Assembly: GCA_009840165.1 (NCBI GenBank)
Contig: VXOG01000051.1
Span: 1-64,000, forward strand
Origin: Chloroflexota bacterium
GTDB lineage: Bacteria > Chloroflexota > Dehalococcoidia > Lucifugimonadales > UBA3495
Reading direction: 5' to 3'
Length of the DNA: 64,000 nt
In this document: piece by piece, positions 33,779 through 41,290 of the stretch
Position numbering within the stretch: position 1 is the stretch's first letter
Layout: each line of letters starts with the position of its first letter
The notes under the pieces: generated by a model
What the model was told of the DNA's origin: nothing
Database searches by the model: none
What the model saw: only the letters and a program-made list of their open reading frames with translations
Position numbers and translations under genes: made by a program

Positions 33779-34602
33779 CAGGCCAGCTCCTTCAGGGCTG
33801 CTTCATATTCGTCGGCGGTGGGGGCGCGCCCGTGGAACCCGGGGTTGTTTTCCATAAAGCTGACCCCCTTGCCCTTCACGGTGTCCGCGATAATCACGGT
33901 AGGGCCACCGTCTGCCGCCGCGTTGAGGGCGCGGAGTACGTCGGCGTGCTCGTGGCCGTCACAAGAGATTACGTTCCAGCCGAAATCACGCCAGCGGTCG
34001 GCCAGGGGTTCCAGCGTCATCACTTCATCGGTGAATCGGTCATTCTGGATGCGGTTGCGGTCGATGATGGCAGTAAGGTTGCCGGCACGGTGGTGAGCCG
34101 CGGACATGGCCGCTTCCCAAACCTCCCCTTCCTGGCACTCGCCGTCGCCGAGCAGGGCGAACACGCGATAATCCCGGCCGTCCAATTTGGCGGCCAGAGC
34201 GTGACCCAGCGCGAACGAGAGACCCATGCCGAGGGATCCGGAGTTCATCTCGACGCCGGGCGTCATGGGGTGTGCATGGCCCTGGAGCAGGCCGTCGGTT
34301 TTGCGGAAAGACGCCAATTCGGCGGCGGCGAAATAGCCGGCCCGAGCCAGGGTTACGTAGAAACCGGGGGAGGCATGTCCCTTGCTCAGGACGAACCGGT
34401 CGCGCTCCGGCCAGTCGGGCGCGTTGGGATCATAGCGCAAGACGCCGAAGTAGAGGGCAATCAGAATGTCGATCTCGGAAAGCGAGCCGCCGGTGTGCCC
34501 ACTGCCGGCGTCGAATATCATTTTGAGAATTTCGCGTCGCGATTCGAGGGCAGCGGCACGCATCTCCTCGACGGTCAAGATCGGTTGTGTCACTGCGGCC
34601 AA
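33778..34602 (-). CDS. Transketolase, N-terminal subunit
   Basis: 274 residues with the thiamine diphosphate fold: GHTGGSLSEIDIL, SKGHASPGFY, the TPP motif LLGDGECQEGEVWEA and the DRN end. It transfers two-carbon ketol units together with the C-subunit encoded immediately after. Its start is divergent from the amidohydrolase, with 114 bases between that contain two small palindromes. Confidence 0.93.
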   Translation of the reverse strand: MAAVTQPILTVEEMRAAALESRREILKMIFDAGSGHTGGSLSEIDILIALYFGVLRYDPNAPDWPERDRFVLSKGHASPGFYVTLARAGYFAAAELASFRKTDGLLQGHAHPMTPGVEMNSGSLGMGLSFALGHALAAKLDGRDYRVFALLGDGECQEGEVWEAAMSAAHHRAGNLTAIIDRNRIQNDRFTDEVMTLEPLADRWRDFGWNVISCDGHEHADVLRALNAAADGGPTVIIADTVKGKGVSFMENNPGFHGRAPTADEYEAALKELA

Positions 34603-34636
34603 AGCGTCACCTGCTATTGACGAGGATGATATTGGG

Positions 34637-34690
34637 GGCGAAAAGAATTATATTCGCCGGTACCGCCAGTGTCCATATTGGGTACACTGG
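34637..34690. promoter_or_regulatory. Palindromes in the transketolase/amidohydrolase divergent region
   Basis: GGCGAA (34637-34642) and TTCGCC (34653-34658) surround ten A/T-rich bases. CCAGTGT (34666-34672) and ACACTGG (34684-34690) form a second 7-bp inverted repeat. Either could be an operator or a 5' mRNA hairpin for the amidohydrolase gene starting at 34717. The first may instead be a decayed family A repeat. Confidence 0.35.
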
Positions 34691-34716
34691 AATACCAGTC
34701 GAGAGGTTGAGTCCCG

Positions 34717-35568
34717 GTGATTATAGACTTCCACTGCCACGTCCTGCCCCCGCAGTTTCAAGGACGCCACCGGGAACTGGCCGCGCAGGACGCCACCTAT
34801 GCCGCCTTGTTCCCTGACGAACGGGGTCGAACCGCCGACGTGGACTCATTGCTCCGCGCTATGGATGCAGCCGAAATAGACCGCGCTGTAATCATGGGAT
34901 TCGGGTGGACCGACCGGACAATCGCAATGGTAGTGAATGATTACCTGGTCAGCGCAGCAAAGGCTCATCCCGACCGAATATCTGCGTTCGCATCGGTGAA
35001 TCCGGCATGGGGAGACGCGGCGTTAGTTGAAGCCAGCCGCTGCCTGGAAGCCGGAGCGGTCGGGCTTGGAGAGCTCCACGCGGACACCCAAGGTTTCAGC
35101 ATCGACGATCCGGACGTAATGGCGCCCGTCATGGCGCTGCTGCGCGAGGCCGGGGCGCCCATCACGATACACGCATCGGAACCGGTGGGACATTCGTATC
35201 CCGGCAAGGGCGAGAGTACCCCCGAAAAGCTAATGCGACTTGCGACCAACTTCCCGGAGAACCGCATCGTGCTGGCGCATCTGGGCGGGGGATTGCCGTT
35301 CTACGAAGCCATGCCCGAGGTTGACGAGGCGCTAAAGAACGTCTGGTATGATACGGCGGCCCTGCCATATCTCTACCGTCCGAGCTCTGTGGAGGCTGCT
35401 GTAGTAACCTCCGGCGCTGACTCGATTCTTTTCGGCACCGATTACCCCCTGCTGACGCACCGGCGCGTCATGGAGCACGTGAAGGCCGCACGACTTGATC
35501 CCGGAAACCTGGACGCGATCCTGGGCGGCAACGCGGCAACTCTGCTTTTCGAACCACAGCATGACTGA
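34717..35568 (+). CDS. Amidohydrolase-family (amidohydrolase_2) TIM-barrel protein
   Basis: 283 residues, GTG start. Metal ligands H6 and H8 (DFHCH), a further His in ITIHASEP, a His in IVLAHLGGG and the Asp in LFGTDYPLL fit the ACMSD/gamma-resorcylate-type decarboxylase and lactonase branch. The reaction could be non-oxidative decarboxylation or hydrolysis. Its 3' end overlaps the next gene by eight bases. Confidence 0.87.
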   Translation: MIIDFHCHVLPPQFQGRHRELAAQDATYAALFPDERGRTADVDSLLRAMDAAEIDRAVIMGFGWTDRTIAMVVNDYLVSAAKAHPDRISAFASVNPAWGDAALVEASRCLEAGAVGLGELHADTQGFSIDDPDVMAPVMALLREAGAPITIHASEPVGHSYPGKGESTPEKLMRLATNFPENRIVLAHLGGGLPFYEAMPEVDEALKNVWYDTAALPYLYRPSSVEAAVVTSGADSILFGTDYPLLTHRRVMEHVKAARLDPGNLDAILGGNAATLLFEPQHD

Positions 35569-36127
35569 ATCGGCCCATCACACAATTGCGGATACGCTGC
35601 CGGATTATCTGCGTCCGGGTCTGGACATCGTGCTGATCGGGCTCAACCCCTCAACGCGCTCAGTGGAAGCAGGCCGCTACTTCGCGAACCCACGCAACCG
35701 GTTCTGGCGAGCGATTTCCGCCTCCGAGTTGATTGGCCGCGAGGTCGGGCCGGAAGACGATGCGGCGCTGCTGGATTTGGGGATAGGATTCACCGACGTG
35801 GTGAAACGCGCGACACCGCAGGCGTCGGGGTTGAACGCGGCCGATTACAGGAGGGATGCGCCACTGCTGCGCGAGAAGTTACTGGAATCCCGGCCGATCA
35901 TCGCATGTTTTCACGGTGCGACGGGGTATCGCGCCTACCTACGGTATGCTGAAGATGTGAAGAACGCGAGCAAGATTGCGCTGGGACTCCAGCCTTATGC
36001 CATCGGCGAAAGCCGGGTTTTCGTCCTGCCCAACCCCAGCCCAGCGAACGCGCGCTATTCTTTGCAGGAACTCACGTCCTGGTACGACGAGCTGAGCCGC
36101 CTGCGCAGGGAGTTGAAGGGTGGCTGA
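35561..36127 (+). CDS. Mismatch-specific uracil/thymine-DNA glycosylase (Mug/TDG type)
   Basis: 188 residues. Motif 1 is GLNPS (27-31), where Mug has GINPG and a catalytic Asn; motif 2 is PNPSPANA. PRNRFWRA follows motif 1 as in Mug/TDG proteins. It removes uracil or thymine from mismatches, starting base excision repair. ATG 35561 overlaps the amidohydrolase stop, and its 3' end overlaps thpR by eight bases, so the three are coupled. Confidence 0.88.
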   Translation: MTESAHHTIADTLPDYLRPGLDIVLIGLNPSTRSVEAGRYFANPRNRFWRAISASELIGREVGPEDDAALLDLGIGFTDVVKRATPQASGLNAADYRRDAPLLREKLLESRPIIACFHGATGYRAYLRYAEDVKNASKIALGLQPYAIGESRVFVLPNPSPANARYSLQELTSWYDELSRLRRELKGG

Positions 36128-36707
36128 CCACGGGGACACGCTGCGCACGTTCATCGCGCTTCCGTTGCCGGCCGAATGGATCGCGTTGCTTGAGGAGATC
36201 ATAGACGAACTGGACTCGGCGGCATCCGGCGGCGTGCGTTGGGTGCGGCCGTCGGGCATCCATTTGACGCTGAAATTTCTCGCGGCGACCGATGCTGATT
36301 TGACACCTCGGATAATGGATAGGCTGCTGGAAAGCATGGACGGCGCGCTCGCACCAGCGCTTTCGCTGTCGGGCCTGGGAACCTTCCCCAACCGCAATAA
36401 TCCCCGGGTGATCTGGGCCGGAGTGTCCGGCGACCTGGAGACCTTGGCAAACTTGCAGCAGCGGGTCGAGACGCTGGCCGTCGGTCTGGGCTGGGCCGCT
36501 GAGCGGAGGCCCTTTCGACCGCACCTGACCATCGGGCGCGTGCGGGACCGCATATCCCCGGCAGAGCGCAGGCGGTTGGTGGCGGCCATCTCTAACTGCG
36601 CCGTGCCCAGGCTGGCATCCTGGCGGCCCGATGCAGCGCGTCTCTACAAAAGCGAACTGACTCCACGGGGAGCGATTTACACCAACCTCGGCGAGGTCCA
36701 AATCTGA
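36120..36707 (+). CDS. thpR: RNA 2',3'-cyclic phosphodiesterase (2'-5' RNA ligase family)
   Basis: 195 residues, GTG start. Two HxTx motifs, HLTLKF and HLTIGR, place it in the 2H phosphoesterase family. TLRTFIALPLPAEW is the usual N-terminus. It hydrolyses 2',3'-cyclic phosphates and may ligate 2'-5' bonds; the physiological substrate is not known. It overlaps its neighbours on both sides. Confidence 0.92.
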   Translation: MADHGDTLRTFIALPLPAEWIALLEEIIDELDSAASGGVRWVRPSGIHLTLKFLAATDADLTPRIMDRLLESMDGALAPALSLSGLGTFPNRNNPRVIWAGVSGDLETLANLQQRVETLAVGLGWAAERRPFRPHLTIGRVRDRISPAERRRLVAAISNCAVPRLASWRPDAARLYKSELTPRGAIYTNLGEVQI

Positions 36708-37639
36708 TGGAAACCAGGTTAACCAGGGTTATCAAGCCGACTGCGCCTTACGACTTTGAGCTGACGGCGGGGCAACCGAACTACTCGCGCGACCAGGAAT
36801 TCAAAACTGAAGATTACGTCGATGGGTCATACATGCGGCTATTGGACTTGGGAGAAAAAGTCGCGTTGGCATCCGTAAGTTCAGATGGCACGGCAGATGA
36901 TCCTGAGTTAACGGTCACACTGAACGGGGACGACCTTACAGATGACGACGCGGACAGGGCCGCGAAACAGATTTCGTGGCTACTGGGATGCGACCAGGAC
37001 TTGAAGCCGTTCTACGACTCGGTTAGCGGCGACCCCGTGCTGGCCGAGGTGGTCGAACAGTTTTACGGGTACCACAACACGCGAACGGCGTCGGTGTTTG
37101 AGGCCCTCGTACAGGCGGTGATGGGACAGCAGATCGCCACCGCTGTGGCGCGAATCGTGCGCAACCTGCTGATCCAGACCTACGGGGTTCGCGGAACCGT
37201 CGATGGCCAGGAGTGGTACGCATTTCCGCGGGCGGACGCGCTGGCCACGGCAGAGGTAGCCGACCTCCGGCAGCTAAAGTTGAGCGTAAGAAAATCCGAG
37301 TACATACGTGGCATTGCACAGGCAGCGTTAGAGTCGCCGGACGGGTTTGAGGGGATGCACGATTTGCCGGATGAGGAAGTCGTCAAGCGCATGGTTGCAC
37401 TGCGCGGCGTGGGCCAGTGGACGGCCCAATGGGTACTGGTGCGCGCGCTGGCGAGATCCGACGGGTTCCCCATCGGCGACCTGGCGCTGAGGCGAACGGT
37501 GGCCGGCCTATACTTCGACGGGGCGGAGATCACCGACGATGAGTTGCTGGAGTTCTCCCACCGCTGGTCGCCGTGGCGTTCCTACGCTACGGCGTACCTA
37601 TTCGCGGCGTTGCGAGCGGGGCGGGTGGCGGGTTCGTGA
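36707..37639 (+). CDS. DNA-3-methyladenine glycosylase, AlkA-like (HhH-GPD)
   Basis: 310 residues. The N-terminal beta domain (to about 100) is followed by the HhH-GPD domain with LRGVGQWTA (232-240) and catalytic D258 in FPIGDLALRR. It excises alkylated purines. Its ATG shares one base with the thpR stop. Together with the upstream uracil glycosylase it makes a small repair operon. Confidence 0.92.
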   Translation: METRLTRVIKPTAPYDFELTAGQPNYSRDQEFKTEDYVDGSYMRLLDLGEKVALASVSSDGTADDPELTVTLNGDDLTDDDADRAAKQISWLLGCDQDLKPFYDSVSGDPVLAEVVEQFYGYHNTRTASVFEALVQAVMGQQIATAVARIVRNLLIQTYGVRGTVDGQEWYAFPRADALATAEVADLRQLKLSVRKSEYIRGIAQAALESPDGFEGMHDLPDEEVVKRMVALRGVGQWTAQWVLVRALARSDGFPIGDLALRRTVAGLYFDGAEITDDELLEFSHRWSPWRSYATAYLFAALRAGRVAGS

Positions 37640-37680
37640 CGCAATTGTTCAGCGTTGGCGAGTATCCTTGTCATACAAAC

Positions 37681-37706
37681 GTCATTCCTGCGAAAGCAGG
37701 AATCCC
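37681..37706. repeat. Family B palindrome, inverted orientation
   Basis: GTCATTCCTGC-GAAA-GCAGGAATCC, i.e. the reverse strand of the family. It is followed at 37748 by a copy in the forward orientation, giving a head-to-head pair between alkA and ffh. Confidence 0.8.
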
Positions 37707-37747
37707 GGCCGACTGGTCATCGGCAAACGGGGGCAGGCAAGGATATT

Positions 37748-37776
37748 CTGGATACCGGCTTTCGCCGGTATGACGG
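37748..37776. repeat. Family B palindrome
   Basis: CTGGATACCGGC-TTTC-GCCGGTATGACGG. One compensating change on each side (TACCGG/CCGGTA) keeps the stem, which suggests the hairpin is what is maintained. Confidence 0.8.
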
Positions 37777-37794
37777 TGTTTACCAACACACCTT

Positions 37795-39120
37795 TTAGCG
37801 CAGCATGCGCATGAGGCCCTTGGGGTTGTTGGAGAACTGGCGCATGAGGCGTTGGGTCTGCTTGAACTGGTTGAGGACGCGGTTGACGTCGGACGGGTTG
37901 GTGCCGCTGCCCAAGGCGATACGACGCCGGCGGCTGCCCTTGATGATTTCCGGGTGTTCCCGCTCTTCCATGGTCATGGAGCGGATGATTGCCTCAGTCT
38001 TCTTCAGTTCCGACTCATCCAGTTGGCCTTGCATCTTTTTGGTTTGCCGACCCAGGCCGGGCATCATTTCCAGGACGGATGAGAGGCCGCCCATCTTTTT
38101 GACACCCTGAATCTGGTCCAGGAAATCGTCCAGAGTGAAACTGGCCGTCCGCATCTTGCGTTCCAGTTCGCGGGCCTTTTCCTCGTCAACGGCATCCTGG
38201 GCGCGTTCGATGAGCGTCATCACGTCGCCCATGGCCAGGATCCGGGAGGCCATGCGGTCGGGATGGAACTGCTCCAGGGCGTCGCTGCGTTCGCCGGTGC
38301 CGATGAACTTGATGGGTACGCCGGTGACGCGGGTGATGGAGAGGGCCGCGCCGCCACGGGCGTCGCCGTCCATCTTGGACATGATCAGGCCGTCGAGACC
38401 GACGCGCTGGTGAAATTCCTGGGCGGCGTTGACGGCGTCCTGGCCGGTCATGGCGTCCACGACCAGTACGGTCTGGTGCGGCGAGACCGCCTTCTTTACG
38501 TCCTCCAGTTCCGACATGAGCTCGTCGTCAATGTGCAGGCGGCCTCCAGTATCCACAATCGCCCAGGTAAGGGCGAGATCGGTGGCGCGCTTCACGCCGG
38601 CAGCGGCCACTTTGGCCGGCGTGGAGGACTTGGGATCTTCGGAGTAAACGGGGATGTCCAGCTGCTTCCCCAGCGTTTCCAATTGAGAGATGGCGGCGGG
38701 ACGCCGGAGGTCGGCGGCAATCAGCATCGGGCTGTGGCTCTGGCGCTTCATGTTGAGCGCCAGCTTGGCGGCGGTGGTGGTCTTGCCGGAACCCTGCAAG
38801 CCAACAAGCATCAGCACCGACGGCAACCGGCTGGCCGGGGTGAGCCGGTGGTCGCCGGCGGACAGAACCTCGGTCAGTTCCTCATGGACGATTTTCACGA
38901 CCTGCTGGCCGGGCGAAAGGCTCTCCAAAACCGAACTATCGAGTGAACGTTCCTTAACGTTAGCCACGAAGTCGCGAGCGACGCGGAAATTGACGTCGGC
39001 TTCCAGCAGGGAACGTCGCACCTGGCTCAGGGCGTCGTCAATATCCTTTTCGCTCAGGCGGCCCCGGCCCTGGAGACGGTTGAATATCCCGGTGAGGCGG
39101 TCGGTCAGGTTGTCAAACAT
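37795..39120 (-). CDS. ffh: Signal recognition particle protein Ffh
   Basis: 441 residues. Cytosolic GTPase that targets nascent membrane proteins. N domain to about 95, then G domain with GLQGSGKTTTAAKLA (107-121), DLRRPAAISQL, DTGGRLHID and TKMDGDARGGAAL-type motifs (here SKMDGDARGG), then the M domain, including SRRRRIALGSGTNPSDVNRVL that binds SRP RNA. In many bacteria ffh precedes rpsP; here the rpsP operon is 35 kb away. Confidence 0.97.
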   Translation of the reverse strand: MFDNLTDRLTGIFNRLQGRGRLSEKDIDDALSQVRRSLLEADVNFRVARDFVANVKERSLDSSVLESLSPGQQVVKIVHEELTEVLSAGDHRLTPASRLPSVLMLVGLQGSGKTTTAAKLALNMKRQSHSPMLIAADLRRPAAISQLETLGKQLDIPVYSEDPKSSTPAKVAAAGVKRATDLALTWAIVDTGGRLHIDDELMSELEDVKKAVSPHQTVLVVDAMTGQDAVNAAQEFHQRVGLDGLIMSKMDGDARGGAALSITRVTGVPIKFIGTGERSDALEQFHPDRMASRILAMGDVMTLIERAQDAVDEEKARELERKMRTASFTLDDFLDQIQGVKKMGGLSSVLEMMPGLGRQTKKMQGQLDESELKKTEAIIRSMTMEEREHPEIIKGSRRRRIALGSGTNPSDVNRVLNQFKQTQRLMRQFSNNPKGLMRMLR

Positions 39121-39137
39121 TTGGAATCCTCGACACG

Positions 39138-39166
39138 CTGGATTCCCGCTTTCGCGGGAATGACGG
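39138..39166. repeat. Family B palindrome
   Basis: CTGGATTCCCGC-TTTC-GCGGGAATGACGG between ffh and the ABC permease gene, followed by a partial second right half (GAGCGGGAATGACAG, 39171-39185). Confidence 0.85.
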
Positions 39167-39193
39167 GTGGGAGCGGGAATGACAGTATAGGTG

Positions 39194-40294
39194 TTATTCC
39201 CAGCGGAAGGTCCGGTTGGCGATGATGAAGGCTATCACAAACCAGACTCCCATTCCCAGAAAGTTCGGCCACTGGGCAATTATCGAGTCCCCCTGCACCG
39301 TCATGCCGCGGATGGCCTCCACCAGGAAAGTCAACGGCAGGTAGTCGGTCACGGTTTGCAGGATGCCGGGCAGAACGTCCCGGGAGAAGAATACGCCGGA
39401 CAGGAACATCATGGGCAGCGAGACGATATTGGCCAGGGGAGCGGCTTGCTGCTCGGTGCGCGCCCAACCCGACACGGCGAAACCAAGCGCGAGGAACACC
39501 GCGCCGCCCAATCCGGCGGCCAGCAGCACGGCGAAGAAATTGCCGGCGAACTCCGCACCGAATACGAACACGGCCACGCCGGCCAGGATAAGGGTCTGCA
39601 AGATGACAACAATGAGCCGGGTAATCACTTGGGCGGTCAAGAGGGTAGCCGGGTTTAACGGCGTCGCCAGCAGGCGGCGCAGCACGCCCTCTCGTTTCAT
39701 TGTAACGAAACTGAAGGCAACGCTGAAAAGTCCCAACTGCATGATGGCCATGCCAATCACGCCAGGCATCAGGAAGTCGATGTACCCCAGATCCCGCGCG
39801 GCAACGGCTTCGCTCTCCAGGGTTACCAGACGGTCCACGCCGCTGAGCGCGAAATTCATTTCGTCAATGCGGGAGCCGAGGATCCCCAGACCGACCTCCG
39901 ACTCGGCCCGTCGTCCCGCGTGGTACAAAGCCTGCACCGCTATCGGTTCCCAAACGGCGCCTTGCCCTGAGACCGCCGGGCCGAAATTCGCCGGCAGTAT
40001 GAGAATCAAGTCCCGCTGACCATCGGCCAACGCTGCTCGCTCGTCCGCTTCCTCTCCGATGCTAACCCGAAGAGCTTGGACATTCCCGGCTTCTTCAATA
40101 AACCGGGCAGATGCTTCGTTCTGTGCCAGATCGACAATGCCAAGGTCCACCTTGCCCAATTCGCCGAAATTGAGCAGGCCGAATATGACCATGATCACCA
40201 GCGGCAGGAAGAAGGTCCAGAACAGCGCCGCGCGATCTCGCGCCCACATCCTGATGGACATCCAGGTCAGGTAAATGGCGGGACGAGTAGCCAA
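39194..40294 (-). CDS. ABC-2 type exporter permease
   Basis: 366 residues. One membrane helix near the N-terminus (FWTFFLPLVIMVIFGLLNFG), a large extracytoplasmic domain of about 150 residues, then five helices starting around FLMPGVIGMAIMQLGLFSVA, typical of ABC2_membrane permeases for drugs, lipids or polysaccharides. It lies one base after the ATPase gene on the same strand. Its substrate is not deducible. Confidence 0.9.
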   Translation of the reverse strand: MATRPAIYLTWMSIRMWARDRAALFWTFFLPLVIMVIFGLLNFGELGKVDLGIVDLAQNEASARFIEEAGNVQALRVSIGEEADERAALADGQRDLILILPANFGPAVSGQGAVWEPIAVQALYHAGRRAESEVGLGILGSRIDEMNFALSGVDRLVTLESEAVAARDLGYIDFLMPGVIGMAIMQLGLFSVAFSFVTMKREGVLRRLLATPLNPATLLTAQVITRLIVVILQTLILAGVAVFVFGAEFAGNFFAVLLAAGLGGAVFLALGFAVSGWARTEQQAAPLANIVSLPMMFLSGVFFSRDVLPGILQTVTDYLPLTFLVEAIRGMTVQGDSIIAQWPNFLGMGVWFVIAFIIANRTFRWE

Positions 40295-40295
40295 T

Positions 40296-41090
40296 TCAGA
40301 ACTCTCGCAACGAACGGCCGGTCAAGTCCAGGAAAACATCCTCAAGGGTGGCGGCGCGCACTTCCTGGTCGCGGTGGAATCCCCGGCCGATCAGCTCTTC
40401 GATCAGGGCCTCCGGGGTGTCGAGGGTGATTATCTTGCCGGCGTCCATGACTGCCACCCGGTCGCACAGTTCTTCAGCCTCCTCCATATAGTGAGTGGTC
40501 AAAACAATGGTGCGGCCCTCCTCTTTCCAGCCGGCGATGGTTTCCCACATCAGATGCCGGGCCTGCGGGTCAAGCCCCGTGGTCGGTTCGTCCAGAAATA
40601 TCACCGCCGGATCGTTGACCAACGCGGCGGCGATGGCAAACCGCTGCTTCTGCCCGCCGGACAACGTGCGAAACGAGGCGGAGCGGCGCTCCCACAGGTC
40701 CACGGTATTGAGCAACGGTTCCGGGTCAACTTTCATCCGGTAGATGCTGCCCAACATTTTCAGGATTTCCTGCAATTGCAGGTGCTCGAAAAACGCGCTG
40801 CTCTGGAGCTGAACGCCGATCAGATGCTTAACCGCCTTCGGGTCCTTCCCAACGTCAATGTCCGCGACCCTGGCTTGCCCGCTGTCGGCGGTACGCATCC
40901 CCTCGATGATTTCAACAGTCGTGGTTTTGCCCGACCCGTTCGGCCCCAGCAAGGCGAAGACCTCGCCCTTTTGCACTTGAAAGGAGACCCCGTCCACGGC
41001 TTGCACATCGCCGTAACGTTTCCGTAAATCATCAACCACGATGATGGGATTGCTCCCGTTGTCCGCTTTCTGATCGCTGGCGATGTGCAT
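40296..41090 (-). CDS. ABC transporter ATP-binding protein (ABC-2 exporter)
   Basis: 264 residues. Walker A GPNGSGKTTT, Q-loop VQLQSSAFFE, signature LSGGQKQR, Walker B VIFLDEPTTGLDP and switch His TTHYMEEAE are complete. It powers the permease encoded next. An extended -10 TGGTATAAT (41117-41109, minus strand) lies so close to ATG 41090 that the mRNA leader would be about 12 bases, with no clear Shine-Dalgarno. Confidence 0.94.
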   Translation of the reverse strand: MHIASDQKADNGSNPIIVVDDLRKRYGDVQAVDGVSFQVQKGEVFALLGPNGSGKTTTVEIIEGMRTADSGQARVADIDVGKDPKAVKHLIGVQLQSSAFFEHLQLQEILKMLGSIYRMKVDPEPLLNTVDLWERRSASFRTLSGGQKQRFAIAAALVNDPAVIFLDEPTTGLDPQARHLMWETIAGWKEEGRTIVLTTHYMEEAEELCDRVAVMDAGKIITLDTPEALIEELIGRGFHRDQEVRAATLEDVFLDLTGRSLREF

Positions 41091-41219
41091 TGGCTTTCGT
41101 CCAAAAAAATTATACCACCGGCAAGTCTGGTTCCACCGATGCCGTAACGGCAGCGTCAGGTTTCAGGCGGCCTATTTTCATGGATGCACGGGATTGGCAG
41201 GATTTGAATGCAGGGATTT

Positions 41220-41248
41220 CTGGATTCCGGCTTTCGCCGGAATGACAG
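41220..41248. repeat. Family B palindrome
   Basis: CTGGATTCCGGC-TTTC-GCCGGAATGACAG in the divergent region between the ABC ATPase and sbcC genes. Confidence 0.85.
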
Positions 41249-41290
41249 GAAGAGGGAAGGCGTTGGCCGGGTGGTACAATCGGCGATGCC

